From Christensenella tenuis (GTDB lineage: Bacteria > Bacillota > Clostridia > Christensenellales > Christensenellaceae): DNA of 64,000 nt. Shown in pieces: positions 1 through 7,363 of this stretch. The stretch is taken from the NCBI RefSeq assembly GCF_014287795.1, contig NZ_JACOON010000001.1, positions 620,001 through 684,000 of the forward strand, read 5' to 3'. Position 1 is the stretch's first letter. Every line of letters starts with the position of its first letter. Below the pieces are notes generated by a model. That model saw only the letters and a list, made by a program, of their open reading frames with translations. It had not been told where the DNA came from and made no database searches. The position numbers and the translations under genes are program-made.

Positions 1-706
1 CGGACATAACTGTCAGAACCGTTTCGGGAGCGCCGTTATCGGAAGCATATTCGCCAATGATTTCGAGTTCCGGATGCTCGGCAGCAACGGATTTGAAGCC
101 ATCAACACGTTCCGTGAAAATCTCGCCATAGGACGGGATGTTCATGATAACAACCTTGCCGCCTTCCGGGCCAAGTTTGTCAACGATGTACTCGCCGCCC
201 GCAACGCCCATGCCGGTGTTGTCGCCAGCTACATAGTAGTCAGGCTCTACGTCACCCAGCGTACGGTCGAAGTCGATCAGCGTAATGCCAGCGTCAAGAA
301 CTTTCTGAGCAGCAACTGCCAGTTCGTCATTCTCCGGCATCATTACGATGTACTCGCAACCCATCTGGATCAGTTCGTCGATCTTGTTCGCCTGATCGTT
401 TACGCTGTCAGATGCAACCAGCACATAGTTGAGACCGAGCTCTTCAGCTTTCTGCTTTGCAGACCACTGAACCGCTGCAACCCAACCCGTCGGGTTGTTC
501 GGAACCGAGATACCTACGAGCGGGCCATCGCCGCTTGCAGCCGGTTCAGACGCTTCCGCGGATGCTTCAGTAGAAGCTTCTGCAGATGCTTCCGTGGATG
601 CTTCAGTAGAAGCTTCCGTGGACGGTGTTTCCGCCGGTGCTGCGCAGCCAACGAACATAGCAACTGCTACGATAACGCAGACCACAAGAACCAAAGACTT
701 TTTCAT
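1..706 (-). CDS. Sugar ABC transporter substrate-binding lipoprotein (3' end outside window)
   Basis: The gene reads leftward from ATG at 706 and runs off the window edge, so about 235 residues are visible. The N-terminus is a lipoprotein signal: a Lys-Lys start, a hydrophobic stretch and the lipobox-like FVGCAAP. A low-complexity linker of repeated Thr/Ala-Glu-Ala-Ser units follows. The mature domain then begins GDGPLVGISVPNNPTGWVAA, typical of the periplasmic-binding-protein type 4 (ribose/galactose-like) family. A GGAGG Shine-Dalgarno at 713-720 fixes the start. The family captures sugars or related ligands outside the membrane for an ABC importer; the ATPase and permease would be expected to the left of the window. 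The ligand cannot be told from sequence. Confidence 0.9.
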   Translation of the reverse strand, partial: MKKSLVLVVCVIVAVAMFVGCAAPAETPSTEASTEASTEASAEASTEASAEASEPAASGDGPLVGISVPNNPTGWVAAVQWSAKQKAEELGLNYVLVASDSVNDQANKIDELIQMGCEYIVMMPENDELAVAAQKVLDAGITLIDFDRTLGDVEPDYYVAGDNTGMGVAGGEYIVDKLGPEGGKVVIMNIPSYGEIFTERVDGFKSVAAEHPELEIIGEYASDNGAPETVLTVMS

Positions 707-806
707 GTTTTGTTTCCTCCTACTTAGTTCTTAGAATATCTCAAACGGCTTATGCCATATTGAGCAAGAAATGCCGGGGCAATTCATAACTACCCTGTTA
801 AACTGT

Positions 807-835
807 ATTATACTTCACAAACATATAATTTTCAA
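807..835 (-). promoter_or_regulatory. Sigma-A-type promoter of the substrate-binding lipoprotein gene
   Basis: On the minus strand a TTGAAA box (830-835) and a perfect TATAAT box (807-812) are separated by exactly 17 bases. The predicted transcript leader is about 95 nt before the ATG at 706. Confidence 0.75.
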
Positions 836-1126
836 CATTTATTTTGTATTTGTTATTAAATTTTTGTCGTTTTCTCTCTTTTTCCAAAAACCTTTGCTAT
901 CATATATTGTTATTTGATACCATTTCGTTATTTTTCTGTAAAAACTCACAAAAAAACCAGGATTTTCCGTAGCATAACCGCAACACTACTGCTATTTGCG
1001 CCACATACCCCAAACCCTGATATTCCTTCTTTTTGCTCTCTAAATATAATCAGTTTTTTTAAATTTGTCAATACCAAATCCGCGGATGGAATATGCCGTT
1101 TTGGGCGCAATTCTTGTTAATATGGT
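836..1126. other. AT-rich intergenic stretch, nothing recognised
   Basis: About 290 bases between the lipoprotein promoter and the tRNA-Leu terminator. It is AT-rich with homopolymer T and A runs. Short open frames here have no ribosome-binding site or family resemblance. It may hold activator or repressor sites for the transporter gene, but none was recognised. Confidence 0.4.
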
Positions 1127-1154
1127 AAAACCGTCCCCGAAACAGGAACGGTTT
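1127..1154 (-). terminator. Hairpin terminator downstream of tRNA-Leu
   Basis: An inverted repeat (AAAACCGT..CC / GG..ACGGTTTT) starts immediately after the tRNA CCA end and is followed on the minus strand by a short T run. The position fits transcription termination of the single-tRNA unit. Confidence 0.5.
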
Positions 1155-1243
1155 TGGTGCCGAAGACCGGGATCGAACCGGTACGGGGGTTAATTCCCGC
1201 AGGATTTTAAGTCCTGTGCGTCTGCCAGTTCCGCCACTTCGGC
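1155..1243 (-). tRNA. tRNA-Leu (anticodon TAA)
   Basis: An 89-nt class II tRNA with a long variable arm. The acceptor stem GCCGAAG pairs with CTTCGGC, the T arm contains GGTTCGATCCC, and the anticodon loop reads CTTAAAA with anticodon TAA. The CCA end is encoded (1155-1157). It decodes UUA/UUG leucine codons. Confidence 0.95.
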
Positions 1244-1272
1244 ATAAAAACAAATATCAATATGACCAGTGT

Positions 1273-1301
1273 ATTTTACCACAAAAATCAGCACAATACA
1301 A
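1273..1301 (-). promoter_or_regulatory. Promoter of tRNA-Leu
   Basis: TTGTAT (1296-1301) and TAAAAT (1273-1278) with a 17-base spacer sit about 30 bases before the tRNA. The promoter is flanked by an inverted repeat, ATGACCA near 1261 and TGGTCAT near 1304. Confidence 0.55.
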
Positions 1302-1347
1302 TATGGTCATTATGATTTTTCGTTCCCTTGCTTGCGCAGTTATTGAC

Positions 1348-1380
1348 AAATCCGCGGGGCCAAAATAGCCCCGCAGATTT
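1348..1380 (-). terminator. Strong GC hairpin after the reductase gene
   Basis: A 13-bp inverted repeat (AAATCTGCGGGGC / GCCCCGCGGATTT, one mismatch) with a 7-base loop lies about 20 bases beyond the stop codon at 1401. The T tract is short, so termination may be partial. Confidence 0.6.
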
Positions 1381-1400
1381 GCATCATGCTTTTCCCTCAA

Positions 1401-2642
1401 TCAGGTATGGTTTTGGGTTAATTTTCCTTTTTCTTTCCGCACGTTTACCAGAACGTTTGTATAATACTTGTTGTAAGTGCAGCAGCCGATGTTTTCCTGC
1501 CTGATCAAAAGTTCAAGACAGTTATCACACAGGGTGCAGAAATGGATGTCTTTCTCATTGCCGTCTGCCAGCTTTTGGGGCAGCAGCGGATCAGCAAAGG
1601 ACTGGCGTCCAAGGCCAATCATGTCCACAATGCCTCTCTCAATATTATGCGCGCCAACCTTGAACATCGTATTATCCTTCGGATCGATCATCTGCAGGTT
1701 TTTATTGCCATTGCCCCATACGGAGTAGTTCGAACCAATCAGCACCGTCTCCGGCTTCAATACCTTCTTGAATTCCTTCTGGAAGTACGGGTGCAGGTAA
1801 GCGATATAAGGATAGTTCTTTTCCGCCTGCGTAAGCGTAACCGTGATAGAAGGACTTCCTGCAGACTGAACGATATACTGCGCCCCGCGCTCTTCAAGGC
1901 CCTTAATCAGGTCAAGCGGCTCTGTAAGATCCAGAATCGGCGAATCGGGGCCCTCCGTTCCGAAACCGCCCGGGAAGCCTTCCCATGCGGAAATCTTAGA
2001 GCCAATCAGGAAGTTCTTATCATTGATTTCTTTGGCAATTCTCTCATACAGATCAAAAGCGAAACGTCTTCTGTTTTCCCAGCTTCCGCCATATTTCCAC
2101 TTGCGGCTGTTGAACGGGCGCAAAATTTGCGAACCGAGGTAACCGTGGCACAGCTTCATATCGATACCGTCCGCGCCAACGTCATGTGCAATCTTCGCGG
2201 CCAGAACAAAATCGTCAATGATTTTATCCACTTCTTCCTCCGAAAGCAAGTCTCCTCCGTAGCTATAGGAAGGCATAACAGTCACCCTGCGCGAAAATTT
2301 GGGGTTGCTTAGCTCACCGGAGTGGGTCAACTGGAATACATTCAGTACGTCCTTGTTGACTTCCTTCAACTTCTTCATAAATGTAGTAAGAGCAGGAACG
2401 TTCTTCTCCATAATCATCAACTGGTTCATTCGGGAACGGCTTTCCTGTGTGATGGAAATTGCTTCCAGATCGACTAAGCCCCAGCCCCCTTTATACAGAT
2501 TCTCATATCTCTGTAAAGTAAGATCAGTTGGGTTGCCGTCCGCATCCGCGTCCGTACATTCCATAGCCTGTACAAAAAATCTGTTTTTGCACTCTCTCGT
2601 ACCGATTTTAATCGGGTCAAGCAGGGTTTCCTTATAACTCAT
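1401..2642 (-). CDS. NADH:flavin oxidoreductase / old yellow enzyme family protein
   Basis: A 413-residue FMN-binding TIM barrel. The family signature is clear around residues 166-193 (HGYLGSQILRP, then YGGSWENRRRF), with the conserved His at 166. A C-terminal cysteine set, C369-x2-C372-x2-C375-x11-C387, matches the 4Fe-4S site of the 2,4-dienoyl-CoA reductase/trimethylamine dehydrogenase branch. The protein stops soon after it, so the FAD/NAD(P) domain of the roughly 650-residue members is missing and electrons must come from a partner. AGGAGG precedes the ATG. It lies just downstream of the sugar isomerase gene in the same direction (gap 54 bases), so co-transcription is likely. Substrate unknown; family call firm. 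Confidence 0.88.
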   Translation of the reverse strand: MSYKETLLDPIKIGTRECKNRFFVQAMECTDADADGNPTDLTLQRYENLYKGGWGLVDLEAISITQESRSRMNQLMIMEKNVPALTTFMKKLKEVNKDVLNVFQLTHSGELSNPKFSRRVTVMPSYSYGGDLLSEEEVDKIIDDFVLAAKIAHDVGADGIDMKLCHGYLGSQILRPFNSRKWKYGGSWENRRRFAFDLYERIAKEINDKNFLIGSKISAWEGFPGGFGTEGPDSPILDLTEPLDLIKGLEERGAQYIVQSAGSPSITVTLTQAEKNYPYIAYLHPYFQKEFKKVLKPETVLIGSNYSVWGNGNKNLQMIDPKDNTMFKVGAHNIERGIVDMIGLGRQSFADPLLPQKLADGNEKDIHFCTLCDNCLELLIRQENIGCCTYNKYYTNVLVNVRKEKGKLTQNHT

Positions 2643-2696
2643 TTCAGTATCCTCCTAAAGATTTCTATTACTTAATTTGATCTAATTTAAATAGGC

Positions 2697-3683
2697 CTAT
2701 TTCTCGCAGGGATTGTTGAAGATTTTGTCGCGCCTTCCCTCATAAGGCGCCTTGATTATAAGCGGCTTTAAGAACGCCGATACCTTCTCCACTCCGTCTC
2801 CTACGCTCATCGTTACGTCTTCGTGCTCATAACTCAATACGTAATCATATCCTACCATCGACAGCTCCGTAATCACTTTCTTCCACGGCACGCTCCCCCA
2901 GCCCGGTATCCGGAACCGGAACGTCCGGTCCAGCCTCTGCCAGTCTCCCTGCATCAGGATTCCTCCATACTGGATATTGTGCTCTACTATCTCTCCGTCC
3001 TTTGCATGTACATGGAAAATCCTTTCCCCAAGCTCGTCTACAAAGTTTTCTATCCTCAATCCCAAATATATCAGGTTCGCCGGATCCATATTGAATCCCA
3101 GGCACGGATGTCCGTCCACCAGCTCGATCGCCCTCTTGGCCGTATGAATATCATAGATGAAGTTGTTCGGATGCGGCTCTACCGCGAACTTCACTCCGTA
3201 TTCCTTGAACTTGTCCAGGATCGGCGTGAAATACTTCACGAAATCACGCTCCATCATTTCCCATCCCTGTGGGCATGGAAACGGAAAATACCTTCCCCAG
3301 TTCGTCACTCCCGTAAAACCGTTTACCACCGGCACTCCCAGCGCGTTCGCCGCCTGCGCCGTCTTTATAAGGCTCTCCGTTCCGTATTTGATCTTTTCTT
3401 CCTTTGTTCCTTTATACAGCCCGTCTGTATCTTCACCCCACGGCCCCAGGATCAGCAGCGAATCCGCATGGTTCGACAGCGCCGAGATCGTGATCCCATA
3501 GCCTGACAGCATCTTTTTCAGTTCTTCTGCGTTATTCCCCTTCAGAATCTCGTCACAGTCGAACTGCCCGTTCCCTATATACGCCGGTATCTCCATCATC
3601 TCATACCCATGTCTGCTCATGATCTTCGCCACTTCTTCCAGGCTCAGATGCGCATAGTTTGCCGCAAAGAATCCTAACTTCAT
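2697..3683 (-). CDS. Sugar phosphate isomerase/epimerase family protein (xylose isomerase-like TIM barrel)
   Basis: A 328-residue protein of the AP-endonuclease-2-like TIM barrel family, which contains sugar epimerases, inosose dehydratases and hydroxypyruvate isomerases. Probable divalent-metal ligands are visible: E169 (VEPHP), D200 (NMDPANL), H226 (HVHAKD) and E286 (SYEHED). GGAGG lies before the ATG. The gene is followed by the old-yellow-enzyme-type reductase and preceded by a DeoR-type repressor. This context suggests a catabolic step on a sugar or polyol. The exact reaction cannot be assigned. Confidence 0.85.
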   Translation of the reverse strand: MKLGFFAANYAHLSLEEVAKIMSRHGYEMMEIPAYIGNGQFDCDEILKGNNAEELKKMLSGYGITISALSNHADSLLILGPWGEDTDGLYKGTKEEKIKYGTESLIKTAQAANALGVPVVNGFTGVTNWGRYFPFPCPQGWEMMERDFVKYFTPILDKFKEYGVKFAVEPHPNNFIYDIHTAKRAIELVDGHPCLGFNMDPANLIYLGLRIENFVDELGERIFHVHAKDGEIVEHNIQYGGILMQGDWQRLDRTFRFRIPGWGSVPWKKVITELSMVGYDYVLSYEHEDVTMSVGDGVEKVSAFLKPLIIKAPYEGRRDKIFNNPCEK

Positions 3684-3724
3684 TTCCTTACCTCCGCATT
3701 TCTTTTTTTATTATTTAATTATTA

Positions 3725-4507
3725 TCATTTTCGCTCTTCACAATGAAAAATATCCATAATTACATTGTCCGATTGCAACATCTCCTGATAACGAGGCTCC
3801 AGCCGCTTGTCTGTAATCAACACGTCACATGCATCGATGCCCGTAAGCTTTACCGGTCCATTTTTTTCAAACTTGGTGTGGTCAACAATACAAAATGTCT
3901 TTTGGCTCACCTGCATCATATTTTTCTTAAATGCCGCTTCGTTCATACTGCAATCCGAAAGCCCATATTCAAGCGAAATTCCATAGCATGAAATAAACGC
4001 TTTAGAGGGAATAAATTCCGTATGCATATAATCGGCAATCGAACCGGATAAATACATTTTCTCTTTATGTAATACCCCGCCGCTGCTGATTACAGTCACT
4101 TGATTTTCAAGCGTTGATGCCAGTTGGAGCACATCTACAGAATTGGTGAGTAAAGTAACGCTTGATTCCGGATCGATAAAGCGAATCAGGTTCAGAAGGG
4201 TTGTGCTATTATCAACAAAAATAGTGTCTCCGTTTTCAATAAATTCCGCAGCTTTTTTGCACAGCTTTATTTTCTCCTTATAGTGCTGCTTTATTCGCAA
4301 GGCATGCAGTGTATCCGCTTCCTTCTTTTCGGCAAGCACAGCTCCACCATGGGTGCGCTGCAACACACCTTGCATTTCAAGTTCTTTTAGATCACGACGG
4401 ATCGTCTCCGGTACAACGCTCAACATTTGCGCAAGTTCGCTTACTTCTGCCTGCCCTTTGGCTTCCAGAAGATCAATAATTTTACTTTTGCGCTCAACTG
4501 CCAGCAT
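3725..4507 (-). CDS. DeoR/GlpR-family transcriptional regulator
   Basis: A 260-residue repressor of the usual family size. Residues 1-57 form the DeoR winged helix-turn-helix (SELAQMLSVVPETIRRDLKEL). Residues about 75-235 form the DeoRC sugar-phosphate sensor fold, including TLLTNSVDV and the Gly-rich SSGGVLH. The family represses sugar catabolic operons and is released by phosphorylated sugar intermediates. AGGAGG at 4514-4519 precedes the ATG. The isomerase and reductase genes lie 41 bases or more downstream on the same strand, so all three may form one unit driven from the promoter at 4593-4621. Confidence 0.92.
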   Translation of the reverse strand: MLAVERKSKIIDLLEAKGQAEVSELAQMLSVVPETIRRDLKELEMQGVLQRTHGGAVLAEKKEADTLHALRIKQHYKEKIKLCKKAAEFIENGDTIFVDNSTTLLNLIRFIDPESSVTLLTNSVDVLQLASTLENQVTVISSGGVLHKEKMYLSGSIADYMHTEFIPSKAFISCYGISLEYGLSDCSMNEAAFKKNMMQVSQKTFCIVDHTKFEKNGPVKLTGIDACDVLITDKRLEPRYQEMLQSDNVIMDIFHCEERK

Positions 4508-4546
4508 TTTTGCACCTCCTAACTCGTAGAATATATCGTATTATCC

Positions 4547-4585
4547 TTGTTTGAAATTGTTGATTTTAGTTGTTTTCTGTTTGTT
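4547..4585 (-). promoter_or_regulatory. Possible operator: repeated TTGTT/AACAA motifs in the deoR-type leader
   Basis: Four direct copies of TTGTT (AACAA on the coding strand) start at 4547, 4557, 4570 and 4581, just downstream of the -10 box. Spacing of 10-13 bases and the position fit autorepression, but the operator of this regulator is not known. Confidence 0.35.
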
Positions 4586-4592
4586 TAATGCT

Positions 4593-4621
4593 ATAATACA
4601 ACAAAAACCCACATTCGTCAA
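4593..4621 (-). promoter_or_regulatory. Promoter of the DeoR-type regulator gene
   Basis: TTGACG (4616-4621), a 17-base spacer and TATTAT (4593-4598) on the minus strand. The leader to the ATG at 4507 is about 80 nt. Confidence 0.7.
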
Positions 4622-4708
4622 CTGTTATTTCAAAATATTTCAGATAAAAAGAACGCTTTCTTTTTTCGCTATCTGCGGCAACGGCAGGGCAGTATATTTT
4701 CCGCAATA

Positions 4709-4741
4709 AAAAACAGGAATAAATCTATTCCCGTTTTTTCT
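4709..4741 (-). terminator. Rho-independent terminator after the UroD-family gene
   Basis: The inverted repeat GGGAATA / TATTCC, flanked by A and T runs (ending GTTTTTT), lies directly after the stop codon at 4745. Confidence 0.8.
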
Positions 4742-4744
4742 CGC

Positions 4745-5782
4745 TTACTTTTGATTGGCATGCGCCGCCCGTATCATTGCCTTTATATTTTCTATTGGCG
4801 TAATTGGCGGCAGATCGCATCCCGGCATCATAACATATCCTCCCTGCAGGCCTCCCGCTCGTGCCAACTCCAGGCAAATAGTATAAATCTCATCCGGAGA
4901 TTTTTCATTCATAACAGATACAGTCCCCATATTGCCAAAAATTGCAAAATTTCCATCCGCCAACTGCATCGCCGTTTTGAGATCGATTGAATCCAGCGAA
5001 AAGCCGTCAATCCCGGAGCCTCTTAAAGGCTTGATACGCGCCTGTGTGCTGCCGCAAATGTGAAGCATCTTGATTTGAGCTTCCCCCTCCAGTAATGTAG
5101 TCAGGCTTTTAATGCAAGGCAATGCGTATTGTTCAAACATATCCGGACTGATCAGATCTCCTGAGGAGGAAGGATCTCCAATAAAAACAGTATCGGCGCC
5201 CGCTTCAAGGAAAATATGAAAAAATTCGTAACATACGCGAGTCGCAAAATTCAGCAAAGGCCAAATATCCGTCTCTTCATCGTACAGCCCCATCATAAAA
5301 TCAGTGATTCCGATGAGCTGCGACGCCAGAGTGAAGGGCCCTATGTAATTGATTGCAATACACTTTTCCGCTCCGAACTCTTTTGCAACCAGCCTGGTCT
5401 GCTCCAACATTGCCTGAATTCCCGGATCCGCGAGTAAAAATTCCGCGATTTTTTTCTCATCATATTTCTTGATATCCTCCGGACTTTTCAGCAAAGGTTC
5501 AAGAACCTCCGGGCAACTGCCCTTAATACTGAAATCTACTTTTCCACCAAGCGCCCGGATTGCCAGATTGTAGCACGCGGGTGCAGTCCATACGATATCG
5601 GAATCAAATAATTCGTAGTATTCACGTATCAGGCCCGCCCCATAGTCTTCCATGTCAAATATGTCTTCATAGGAGATTCCTTTTTGATAGACCAGCCATG
5701 CCCCTCCATCAATAAACGCTACCGGCGTCCTTGGAACATCCTGAAAATGAACTGCTCTTGTAACGATATCTTTCCCCGTCAT
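4745..5782 (-). CDS. UroD-family protein with methylcorrinoid:CoM-methyltransferase-type zinc site
   Basis: About 345 residues of the uroporphyrinogen decarboxylase superfamily. The putative zinc ligands H241-x-C243 (LHICGS) and C322 (MPGCDLPP) match the MtaA/MtbA/CmuA methyltransferase branch rather than heme-pathway UroD. The conserved C-terminal tPIENI motif is present. I chose ATG at 5782 because AAGGGTGG lies 7 bases upstream; an in-frame ATG at 5800 has no such site. A family role in methyl transfer to or from a corrinoid protein is plausible, but no corrinoid protein or activator gene is in view. It has its own promoter and terminator. Confidence 0.82.
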   Translation of the reverse strand: MTGKDIVTRAVHFQDVPRTPVAFIDGGAWLVYQKGISYEDIFDMEDYGAGLIREYYELFDSDIVWTAPACYNLAIRALGGKVDFSIKGSCPEVLEPLLKSPEDIKKYDEKKIAEFLLADPGIQAMLEQTRLVAKEFGAEKCIAINYIGPFTLASQLIGITDFMMGLYDEETDIWPLLNFATRVCYEFFHIFLEAGADTVFIGDPSSSGDLISPDMFEQYALPCIKSLTTLLEGEAQIKMLHICGSTQARIKPLRGSGIDGFSLDSIDLKTAMQLADGNFAIFGNMGTVSVMNEKSPDEIYTICLELARAGGLQGGYVMMPGCDLPPITPIENIKAMIRAAHANQK

Positions 5783-5843
5783 ATGAAAACCACCCTTCAT
5801 TTAATTTTATATGCAGCAATAATAGATCCCTGAAGTTAGTTTC

Positions 5844-5872
5844 ATAATATGGTAGGCGCACTTTCCTGTCAA
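5844..5872 (-). promoter_or_regulatory. Promoter of the UroD-family gene
   Basis: Consensus TTGACA (5867-5872), a 17-base spacer and TATTAT (5844-5849). The remaining stretch 5873-6041 shows nothing recognisable. Confidence 0.75.
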
Positions 5873-6041
5873 CAAGAAATCAGCTTTATATAATATTCTT
5901 GTCCTGTGTATATCACTATATAAAACTTACTCTATCACAATACACCTTGTTACCTCCGCTGTATTATAAAAGATTATTGGCAAGACATCTTATACTTCCT
6001 ATCATACATCATGTGGTACTTAACCCGGAAACGGAAAATAC

Positions 6042-6072
6042 AAAAATCCCACAAGCAATGCTTGTGGGATTG
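6042..6072 (-). terminator. Terminator of the tRNA operon
   Basis: A 13-bp stem (AATCCCACAAGCA / TGCTTGTGGGATT) followed by a T run on the minus strand, 25 bases past tRNA-Cys. Textbook rho-independent structure. Confidence 0.9.
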
Positions 6073-6096
6073 AGCCGCGAATACGTCGCGACGTTT

Positions 6097-6170
6097 TGGA
6101 GGCGCCACCCAGATTTGAACTGGGGATGAGGGCTTTGCAGGCCCCTGCCTTACCACTTGGCTATGGCGCC
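6097..6170 (-). tRNA. tRNA-Cys (anticodon GCA)
   Basis: 74 nt. Acceptor GGCGCCA pairs with TGGCGCC, the anticodon loop is CTGCAAA, the T arm has GTTCAAATC, and CCA is encoded. Last gene of the four-tRNA operon. Confidence 0.95.
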
Positions 6171-6174
6171 ATTA

Positions 6175-6249
6175 TGGAGCGGAAGACGAGATTCGAACTC
6201 GCGACATTCGCCTTGGCAAGGCGACGCTCTACCACTGAGCCACTCCCGC
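6175..6249 (-). tRNA. tRNA-Gly (anticodon GCC)
   Basis: 75 nt. Acceptor GCGGGAG pairs with CTTCCGC (with a G-U pair), the anticodon loop is TTGCCAA, the T arm has GTTCGAATC, and CCA is encoded. It is separated by only 4 bases from tRNA-Cys. Confidence 0.95.
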
Positions 6250-6290
6250 TTATTCTTCCTTCCGGGCCCGAAAGCCCGAGAAGGATTCTA

Positions 6291-6367
6291 TGGCGACCTG
6301 GAAGAGACTCGAACTCTCGACCTCTAGCGTGACAGGCTAGCGTTCTAACCAACTGAACTACCAGGCC
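6291..6367 (-). tRNA. tRNA-Asp (anticodon GTC)
   Basis: 77 nt. Acceptor GGCCTGG pairs with CCAGGTC, the anticodon loop is CTGTCAC, the discriminator is G as expected for Asp, and CCA is encoded. Confidence 0.95.
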
Positions 6368-6391
6368 ACAGAATAAATACCAATAATTGAA

Positions 6392-6467
6392 TGGTGGGAG
6401 TAACAGGGCTCGAACCTGTGACCCTCTGCTTGTAAGGCAGATGCTCTCCCAGCTGAGCTATACTCCC
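6392..6467 (-). tRNA. tRNA-Val (anticodon TAC)
   Basis: 76 nt. Acceptor GGGAGTA pairs with TACTCCC, the anticodon loop is CTTACAA, the T arm has GTTCGAGCC, and CCA is encoded. First gene of the operon. Confidence 0.95.
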
Positions 6468-6505
6468 ACACATCACATGTGCACTGAACTCACAGTGCGT
6501 TTATT

Positions 6506-6534
6506 ATTTTATTATAAACTCTTGCTTCTGTCAA
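6506..6534 (-). promoter_or_regulatory. Promoter of the Val-Asp-Gly-Cys tRNA operon
   Basis: Consensus TTGACA (6529-6534), a 17-base spacer and TAAAAT (6506-6511). A small leader hairpin (GCACTG/CAGTGC, 6481-6498) lies between the promoter and tRNA-Val. Confidence 0.75.
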
Positions 6535-6591
6535 GACTTCATGAAACTTTTTTATAATTTTTCCGCATTGAGGCTGCTCGAATCTATCCGA

Positions 6592-6879
6592 TTACGCGTC
6601 TTCGCCATCCTCATCGTCCTCATAATAAAGTTGCTGGAAAATTGCCCACAACTCATCCAGCTCTTTCTCCGTTTCAATTGGAAGATAAACATCCCCTTCG
6701 TCATCTTCCTGAATCCGCATGATCAGGACTTCCCCTACATCAAATTCCCCTGTTTTTTCAATGGGCGTAAAGGCAACATAAAATTCTTCATCCACTTCAA
6801 ACGTAAGCAAATGTTCAAATTTTAATACGTTTCCATCTTCATCCTGCATTTCGATTAAGTTCATCTCTTCTTCGCTCAT
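6592..6879 (-). CDS. DUF1292 family protein (YrzB-like)
   Basis: A 95-residue, strongly acidic small protein. Residues 5-75 match the DUF1292 pattern (EDGNVLKFEHLLTFEVDEE, EVLIMRIQEDDEG). The start is ATG at 6879, set by AAGGAG seven bases upstream; a longer frame would run into ruvX. Order ireB-ruvX-DUF1292 is the same as yrzL-yrrK-yrzB in Bacillus. The molecular function of the family is unknown. Confidence 0.88.
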   Translation of the reverse strand: MSEEEMNLIEMQDEDGNVLKFEHLLTFEVDEEFYVAFTPIEKTGEFDVGEVLIMRIQEDDEGDVYLPIETEKELDELWAIFQQLYYEDDEDGEDA

Positions 6880-6889
6880 TTTTTTCTCC

Positions 6890-7300
6890 TTATAAACTAT
6901 CCATGTAACCTTGCAAAATATATACGGCGGCAATCTTGTCTACAACCGCTTTTCGTTTCCTGCGACTCATATCGGCCTCGAGAAGGGTTCTATGGGCACT
7001 TTTGGTCGTAAGCCGCTCATCCCAATAAACCAATTTTCTGCCACAAGCTGTTTTCAATTTTTCGGCAAAATCCTGTACCTTTTCGGCCTGTTCGCCAATC
7101 GTTCCATTCATATTTTTCGGCAGCCCTACAACAAGCGTCTCTACATCCTGTTGATTCATCAATTCACAAAAATATTGGATATCCGATTGCTCGTCCCGGC
7201 GCGTATAAGTCTCTATCCCTTGCGCAGTAATCATCAACAGATCCGAGAGCGCCACCCCAATCCGTATGTCGCCTACATCCAATCCTAAAACTCTACCCAC
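6890..7300 (-). CDS. ruvX: Putative pre-16S rRNA nuclease / Holliday junction resolvase-like RuvX (YqgF)
   Basis: A 136-residue RNase H-fold protein. The expected acidic and glycine motifs are present: LGLDVGDIRIGVALSD near the N-terminus, VVGLPKNMNGT in the middle and DERLTT near residue 95. The start codon is GTG at 7300, placed 6 bases after AGGAG; the nearby ATG is out of frame and stops at once. The family is needed for 16S rRNA 5'-end maturation. It lies downstream of ireB across a terminator-like hairpin and 10 bases before the DUF1292 gene. Confidence 0.93.
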   Translation of the reverse strand: MGRVLGLDVGDIRIGVALSDLLMITAQGIETYTRRDEQSDIQYFCELMNQQDVETLVVGLPKNMNGTIGEQAEKVQDFAEKLKTACGRKLVYWDERLTTKSAHRTLLEADMSRRKRKAVVDKIAAVYILQGYMDSL

Positions 7301-7317
7301 ACATTTCTCCTCATGTA

Positions 7318-7356
7318 CAAAAAATCACGCCTGAAAATTTGGTTCAGGCGTGATTC
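7318..7356 (-). terminator. Terminator/attenuator between ireB and ruvX
   Basis: A perfect 13-bp stem (AATCACGCCTGAA / TTCAGGCGTGATT) ends in a T run 8 bases after the ireB stop. Since ruvX begins only about 20 bases later, its expression probably depends on read-through. Confidence 0.8.
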
Positions 7357-7363
7357 AATTGTT

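Noticed and set aside
74..734. Plus-strand frames over the sugar-binding lipoprotein
   Set aside because: They are antisense to a clear signal peptide and binding-protein domain; their Ala/Ser or Arg/Cys-rich content reflects the repeat linker read backwards.
1542..2312. 256-codon plus-strand frame over the flavin reductase
   Set aside because: No family resemblance, no ribosome-binding site, and it lies opposite a well-conserved enzyme.
4745..5782. Heme-pathway uroporphyrinogen decarboxylase HemE
   Set aside because: The HxC...C zinc ligands fit the methyltransferase branch, and no tetrapyrrole genes are adjacent.
6097..6467. Short frames across the tRNA cluster
   Set aside because: They are incidental frames through four canonical tRNA genes with encoded CCA ends.
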